Shown here: positions 21,914-25,228 of the stretch, piece by piece
Position numbering within the stretch: position 1 is the first letter of the stretch
How the letters are laid out: each line of letters opens with the position of its first letter
Source of the DNA: Candidatus Uhrbacteria bacterium
GTDB lineage: Bacteria; Patescibacteriota; Patescibacteriia; UBA9934; GWF2-40-263
Length of the DNA: 25,228 nucleotides
Direction: 5' to 3'
NCBI GenBank assembly: GCA_003511125.1
Contig: DOJV01000026.1
Coordinates: forward strand, 38,537 to 63,764
Position numbers and translations under genes: made by a program
Notes under the pieces: generated by a model
Told to the model about the DNA's origin: nothing
Database searches by the model: none
The model's input: the letters and a program-made list of their open reading frames with translations, nothing else

Positions 21914-22339
21914 TTATTTTTTAGCTTTTGGTTTTTTAACACCGTAAAGAGAACGACTACGATTACGACCGGAAACACCTTGAGTATCGTACATACCACG
22001 AACAATATGATAACGAACACCAGGCAAATCCTTAACCCGACCGCCGCGAATCATAACAATGGAGTGCTCTTGAAGATTATGACCTTCACCGGGAATATAA
22101 GCCGTGACTTCCATACCATTAGACAAACGGATACGAGCGATCTTACGGATAGCTGAGTTTGGTTTTTTTGGAGTCATGGTAGTGACTTTAACACAAACAC
22201 CACGCTTGTAAGGACAGCCCTTGGCGATTTCGTTACGCTGACGATGCAAAGAATCTAAAGAATATTGCAAGGCTGGCGACTTACTTTTGGTTGTTTTGGA
22301 CTTGCGTCCTTTGCGAATTAACTGGTTGATTGTGGCCAT
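21914..22339 (-). CDS. rpsL: 30S ribosomal protein uS12
   Basis: uS12 is at the decoding centre. The 141-residue product contains the near-universal segments [11 protein letters not shown] and [18 protein letters not shown] followed by [14 protein letters not shown]. The lysines corresponding to the streptomycin-resistance positions (in TPKKPNSA and RVKDLPG) are the usual wild-type residues. It is the first gene of the rpsL-rpsG-fusA group and has a promoter in front. Confidence 0.98.
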   Translation of the reverse strand: MATINQLIRKGRKSKTTKSKSPALQYSLDSLHRQRNEIAKGCPYKRGVCVKVTTMTPKKPNSAIRKIARIRLSNGMEVTAYIPGEGHNLQEHSIVMIRGGRVKDLPGVRYHIVRGMYDTQGVSGRNRSRSLYGVKKPKAKK

Positions 22340-22385
22340 ATTAAAAGATTGTTGATTGGAAATTTATTGTGTTTTAGATGGCAAA

Positions 22386-22414
22386 AAGGTATCACGGGGC
22401 AGGAAAAAGGTCAA
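22386..22414 (-). promoter_or_regulatory. Probable promoter of rpsL-rpsG-fusA
   Basis: TTGACC (22409-22414) is followed after 17 bp by TACCTT (22386-22391), about 47 bp before the rpsL ATG. The -35 overlaps the stop codon of the upstream gene. The -10 match is poor (T, A and final T). Confidence 0.4.
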
Positions 22415-23181
22415 GAAAGTTGGGTGGGGTGTTTGAGTCGTGGAGTCGTGTAGTTGTGGAGTGAAGGAAGATTGTTCTCTAAATTTTCTAGGATTTTATT
22501 AATATATTCCTTAACTTTTAGTTGATCCTCGAGGGAATTTTCAAGTTCGATGGCAATGATTTCTGGAAAAAGGCTTAGTGGATAATTAGCCAAATAATCG
22601 AATTCTGACAAATCTTTAAAAGCGTGCTGAGAATATCTTGGAAAATCCTTTGGATCGTTACTGGTCCAAGACTCTTGACCAACGGCACTAATATGTCCAC
22701 AACCAACAGGATATTTTGAACAAGCCTTCAGCCACTGTTCAAAAATCTTCGGAGCCGAAAGACGAGCGTCTTCGAGATGAGAAAAGTCGAGACAAATCCC
22801 TGCCTTGCCAGTCAATTCCTTGTCGGTAAGCGGAACTTCGGTGTTTTCGATATACAGTTTGGAAAAATATTTTGAAATGTCGTTTTCCAACGGATAAGAA
22901 GACGGGGCATGATGATTAAAAAACCCGGCCTGCCAGCGCTCGGACAAATAGTCGAGTTCTTCAATCGTGACATCTGACCTGATATGAACAAAGGGGATCG
23001 CCTCAAGTTTGGTGGCCTCGAGGGCTCGATAAAGCTCTGGCCGTTTTTCAAAAGGCAGGGTGGTAAAAAACAACGCGACTTCTTTTAAACCAAGATTATC
23101 GATCTCGGCGACTTTGTCTTGCCAACTACTGATATTTCTCCAGGAAAAAGTTGTGACTGTCGGCAAAATCTTTCTTTTCAT
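22411..23181 (-). CDS. Putative xylose-isomerase-like TIM-barrel protein
   Basis: The 256-residue product has the order of motifs seen in the xylose isomerase-like/AP-endonuclease-2 TIM-barrel superfamily: IPFVHIRSD, a mid-barrel FFNHHA, KLYIENTEV, GICLDFSHLEDARL, CGHISAVG and IIAIELENS, which would place His, Glu and Asp metal ligands at strand ends. Substrate unknown. The C-terminal 16 residues are encoded by a tandem 8-bp repeat and may be dispensable. It starts 3 bp after the M50 protease gene, so the two are probably co-transcribed. Confidence 0.6.
   Translation of the reverse strand: MKRKILPTVTTFSWRNISSWQDKVAEIDNLGLKEVALFFTTLPFEKRPELYRALEATKLEAIPFVHIRSDVTIEELDYLSERWQAGFFNHHAPSSYPLENDISKYFSKLYIENTEVPLTDKELTGKAGICLDFSHLEDARLSAPKIFEQWLKACSKYPVGCGHISAVGQESWTSNDPKDFPRYSQHAFKDLSEFDYLANYPLSLFPEIIAIELENSLEDQLKVKEYINKILENLENNLPSLHNYTTPRLKHPTQLS
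22435..22466. repeat. Four tandem 8-bp units at the end of the TIM-barrel gene
   Basis: On the plus strand GAGTCGTG, GAGTCGTG, TAGTTGTG and GAGTGAAG follow each other directly. They overlap the last codons of the gene ending at 22411. A related octamer array lies after rpmB (25128-25191). Confidence 0.65.
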
Positions 23182-23184
23182 AGT

Positions 23185-23841
23185 TTAAAAATGAAAAGAA
23201 TTGCCACCAAGAAGTAAATTAATGGCGGTACGTACCAAAAAATCCAAAAAGAAAAAAATGTTCACTCCGGCAAAAGACAAAATAATCAAAGCAAACAAAA
23301 CCATTTGCCCGCGCGACTCAATCAAATGTGCCAAGCCGGGATTTTTAACAGTGTTAAAAATCGAGTGCCAAATTTTTGAACCGTCGAGCGGCGGCAAGGG
23401 AATAAGATTAAAAAACATCAGAGCCAAATTCAAAAACATTACCAAGAACAAAAAGACCAATAACAAATTGGAAGAATCGAGAATTTCCGCGCCGAGAAAA
23501 AAACGAATCAACAAAGAAGCCACAATCGCCAAAAGCAAGTTCGAACCCGGCCCGGCCAAAGCCACAAGAATTCCATCCCAACGGGGATTTTTTAATTTGT
23601 AAGGATTGTAAGGCACTGGTTTGGCCCAACCATAACCGACCAAAAGAAAAGCCACAAAACCAATCGGATCCAAATGCGAAAGCGGATTCAAAGTTAACCG
23701 ACCAGCGGCCTCGGCGGTATAATCGCCACGCAAATAAGCCATGTAGGCGTGAGAAAATTCATGAATGGTAATGGCTGAAAAAACCGCGATGATCCAGGCC
23801 ACAGCCATTATTGGTTCGGAAAAAAGCAAGGAGAAAAACAT
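23185..23841 (-). CDS. Site-2-protease-like M50 family membrane metalloprotease
   Basis: M50 proteases cleave substrates within or near the membrane. The 218-residue product has about five hydrophobic segments, the zinc-binding HExxH as HEFSH (His27, Glu28, His31) in the first helix pair, and the third ligand in NLIPLPPLDGS (Asp152). AGRLTLNPLSHLDPIG between them is typical of the short, PDZ-less bacterial branch (rhomboid-unrelated YwhC-like). It lies 12 bp downstream of the methyltransferase gene. Substrate unknown. Confidence 0.9.
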   Translation of the reverse strand: MFFSLLFSEPIMAVAWIIAVFSAITIHEFSHAYMAYLRGDYTAEAAGRLTLNPLSHLDPIGFVAFLLVGYGWAKPVPYNPYKLKNPRWDGILVALAGPGSNLLLAIVASLLIRFFLGAEILDSSNLLLVFLFLVMFLNLALMFFNLIPLPPLDGSKIWHSIFNTVKNPGLAHLIESRGQMVLFALIILSFAGVNIFFFLDFLVRTAINLLLGGNSFHF

Positions 23842-23853
23842 AAGTTTAATTTT

Positions 23854-24711
23854 TTATTTTTTTCGACCGATAATAAAGATTTCGTCTTTAACAAAAATTT
23901 TTAACCCCCAGGCTAAAAAGAAATTGATAAAATTTATTTTGGCTATAAAACCGATTATTTTATCAAAAACCGACAATGTCGCCGTCGGATTTTTAGCAGC
24001 CGCGGCCACATGACGAAATCGGGAAACCGATTGACACAATAATACCTCAAAACCATTATTTTCCAAAATTTGTCTTAAGGTTTTTTTACTAAAATAAACC
24101 AAATGTTCTGCCGGTTTAATTTGGTAACGTCGACAAAAATAAGAATCAATATTCGGAGTAGTGATAACCACCAAGCCATTAACATTTAAAATTTTTCCAA
24201 CATCTTTAAGCAAACTAACTGGATCAACCACATGCTCTAAAACATCATTCAGAACAGCGCAGTCGAAAGAAGTTAGAGAATTTTTTTGACAAGCCTCAAA
24301 AGAAAAAAAATCATTTATTATCCTAAGACCTTTTTGTTCAGCCAGGCTGGCGGCCACTGAGTTGGGTTCAAAAGCCAATGATTGCCAACCGAACTCTTGG
24401 GCTAATTCAGAAAAAGTTCCGACAGAAGAACCGATGTCCACAAGAGTTGTGGGGCAAATAAATCTTTCGATGGTTTTCAATCTTTGATAAAAATTCTTTT
24501 TGTCTATTTCCACGGTCTTTTTATAATAAGCGGCTGTGGAAACTTGGTCTAAAGAATATTGCCGCAAAATCTCGGTCTCGCGGTCTTTACTAACCGGAAT
24601 AAAACAAAAAGAACAGGCCAAACATTTCCAAAGTGGCTCTTTAAAAGGTTTAACAAAATAACTACCGCACAAGCGGCAAAAATTTTCTTTTTTTTCTTCG
24701 ATCTCGATCAT
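23854..24711 (-). CDS. Class I SAM-dependent methyltransferase with N-terminal zinc-ribbon
   Basis: The 285-residue product starts with a CxxC...CxxC ribbon (Cys12, Cys15, Cys30, Cys33). SAM-binding motif I is VDIGSSVGTF (91-100), with the acidic end of strand 2 in AFEPNS, LNDVLEHVVDPVSLL (motif IV region) and GLVVITTPN. EHLVYFSKKTLRQILENNGF is characteristic of the Methyltransf_23 group, often found among sugar- or lipid-modifying enzymes. The C-terminus is hydrophobic (NFINFFLAWGLKIFV) and may touch the membrane. Substrate cannot be told. It is the first gene of the three-gene run towards rpsL. Confidence 0.88.
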   Translation of the reverse strand: MIEIEEKKENFCRLCGSYFVKPFKEPLWKCLACSFCFIPVSKDRETEILRQYSLDQVSTAAYYKKTVEIDKKNFYQRLKTIERFICPTTLVDIGSSVGTFSELAQEFGWQSLAFEPNSVAASLAEQKGLRIINDFFSFEACQKNSLTSFDCAVLNDVLEHVVDPVSLLKDVGKILNVNGLVVITTPNIDSYFCRRYQIKPAEHLVYFSKKTLRQILENNGFEVLLCQSVSRFRHVAAAAKNPTATLSVFDKIIGFIAKINFINFFLAWGLKIFVKDEIFIIGRKK

Positions 24712-24735
24712 AGAACTGAAAATATATTAACCTAC

Positions 24736-24764
24736 TTGCCTTTTTTAGTCGAATAAGCTAAACT
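24736..24764 (+). promoter_or_regulatory. Probable rpmB promoter
   Basis: TTGCCT (24736-24741) and TAAACT (24759-24764) are 17 bp apart, giving a leader of about 115 nt to the rpmB ATG. The hexamers and the GCTAAACTA context match the tuf promoter. It is divergent from the methyltransferase gene starting at 24711. Confidence 0.5.
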
Positions 24765-24830
24765 AGCGCCATTGAAATCATAAAGGAATCGACTTTGTCC
24801 GGGCCTCGATGACTTTCAGCCCCAGACTGA

Positions 24831-24845
24831 TCCGCCTTCGGCGGA
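24831..24845 (+). promoter_or_regulatory. Hairpin in the rpmB leader
   Basis: A perfect 6-bp stem TCCGCC/GGCGGA with a 3-nt loop, flanked by C-rich stretches (around 24818-24822 and 24849-24853) that could each pair with GGGC near 24800. It might be a leader control element; evidence is structural only. Confidence 0.3.
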
Positions 24846-24884
24846 AATGCCCCAAAAATCGAATTCCCCCCATTCAAAAAAAAT

Positions 24885-25127
24885 ATGTCCAAAATGTGTG
24901 AAGCCTGCGGCCGCGGATCGCTGTCCATCAACCTGCGCAGCAAAAGCGAAAACGCCGTAAAATCCCGTCAGAAAGTTAACTTGCAAATCAAAAAAGTTGA
25001 TGGCAAGCGTGTCAAAATCTGTACCAGCTGTATGCGAACTTTGGTTACCAAACCACAGTCATTTAAAATTACTAAACGTAAAATCAAGTTGGCTAACCGT
25101 AAAACTAAACAGAAGGCGGTTAAGTAA
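24885..25127 (+). CDS. rpmB: 50S ribosomal protein bL28, zinc-binding form
   Basis: bL28 is a late-assembling protein near the E site. The 80-residue product starts MSKMCEACGRGSLSINLRSK and has KRVKICTSCMRTL, so Cys5, Cys8, Cys46 and Cys49 form the zinc site of the C+ form. VKSRQKVNLQIKKV matches the basic central part. It is the only housekeeping gene here on the plus strand and is monocistronic, between its own promoter and terminator. Confidence 0.93.
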   Translation: MSKMCEACGRGSLSINLRSKSENAVKSRQKVNLQIKKVDGKRVKICTSCMRTLVTKPQSFKITKRKIKLANRKTKQKAVK

Positions 25128-25191
25128 GTGGTTGAGTGGTTAAATGGTTGAATCGTTTAGTTGTTAAGTAATTGAGTTATTAAATCGTTCG
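25128..25191. repeat. Eight degenerate 8-bp tandem units after rpmB
   Basis: Starting right after the rpmB stop, eight 8-bp units follow in register: GTGGTTGA, GTGGTTAA, ATGGTTGA, ATCGTTTA, GTTGTTAA, GTAATTGA, GTTATTAA, ATCGTTCG. In a shifted register they give TGAGTGGT, TGAATCGT and TTAGTTGT, close to the units at 22435-22466. Confidence 0.7.
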
Positions 25192-25218
25192 GCTTGAAAT
25201 GGGCCGGGCGGTTTTTTG
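25186..25218 (+). terminator. Rho-independent terminator of rpmB
   Basis: CGTTCGGCTT (25186-25195) pairs with GGGCCGGGCG (25201-25210) over 10 positions with several G-U pairs around the loop GAAAT, followed by GTTTTTTG. It overlaps the last unit of the octamer array. Confidence 0.8.
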
Positions 25219-25228
25219 TTTTGGGAGG

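Noticed and set aside
24712-24884. tRNA or other known small RNA gene upstream of rpmB
   Set aside because: No cloverleaf or known RNA signature could be traced; only a short hairpin and promoter-like hexamers are seen.

Overview
The window looks like the core ribosomal-protein locus of a Patescibacteria (Candidate Phyla Radiation) bacterium, probably Parcubacteria-like. The grounds are: rpmD (uL30) is missing between rpsE and rplO, which is a known hallmark of that group; ribosomal proteins S5, L23, L22 and S19 carry lineage-style tails; genes are very tightly packed; and there are almost no recognisable Shine-Dalgarno sequences. TGA is used as a stop (for example at 14383, 16981 and 22411), so this is not one of the UGA-recoding CPR groups. 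The exact lineage cannot be fixed without a tree.

Layout. 1-10.8 kb, minus strand: a continuous S10/spc superoperon (rpsJ-rplC-rplD-rplW-rplB-rpsS-rplV-rpsC-rplP-rpmC-rpsQ-rplN-rplX-rplE-rpsN-rpsH-rplF-rplR-rpsE-rplO-secY), closed by a strong terminator at 20-48. 10.8-12.9 kb: tuf with its own promoter, preceded by a gene for an acidic protein with a cysteine cluster. 13.0-19.1 kb: an accessory island lying exactly between tuf and fusA, which are adjacent in the textbook str operon. 19.1-22.4 kb: rpsL-rpsG-fusA. 22.4-24.7 kb: a TIM-barrel protein, an M50-type membrane protease and a methyltransferase, packed as an operon reading towards rpsL. 24.9-25.1 kb, plus strand: rpmB (bL28), divergent from the rest.

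The island is the unusual part. It is built from five transcription units, all on the minus strand and all encoding proteins I do not recognise (charged coiled coils, a Gly-rich-motif family, a small beta-rich protein, and a 570-residue coiled coil holding a degenerate receiver-like domain). Each unit begins with a near-identical block: terminator hairpin of the preceding gene, then GTTATCCACA (a perfect DnaA-box consensus), then TTGTAA or TTGAAA, then a run of 7-10 G, then a -10-like hexamer. The G run therefore lies in the -35/-10 spacer of the predicted promoter and differs in length at every copy, the architecture of homopolymer-driven phase-variable promoters. A 46-bp exact copy of the fusA 3' end lies 2.2 kb downstream of fusA at the end of the largest unit, recording a duplication or insertion event. 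A truncated paralogue of one island gene sits at the other edge.

Functionally the housekeeping part makes ribosomal proteins, the two elongation-factor GTPases and the SecY translocon. My reading of the island is a set of modular, co-regulated, possibly stochastically switched genes inserted into the str operon; that is inference from sequence architecture, and their biochemical function is unknown.
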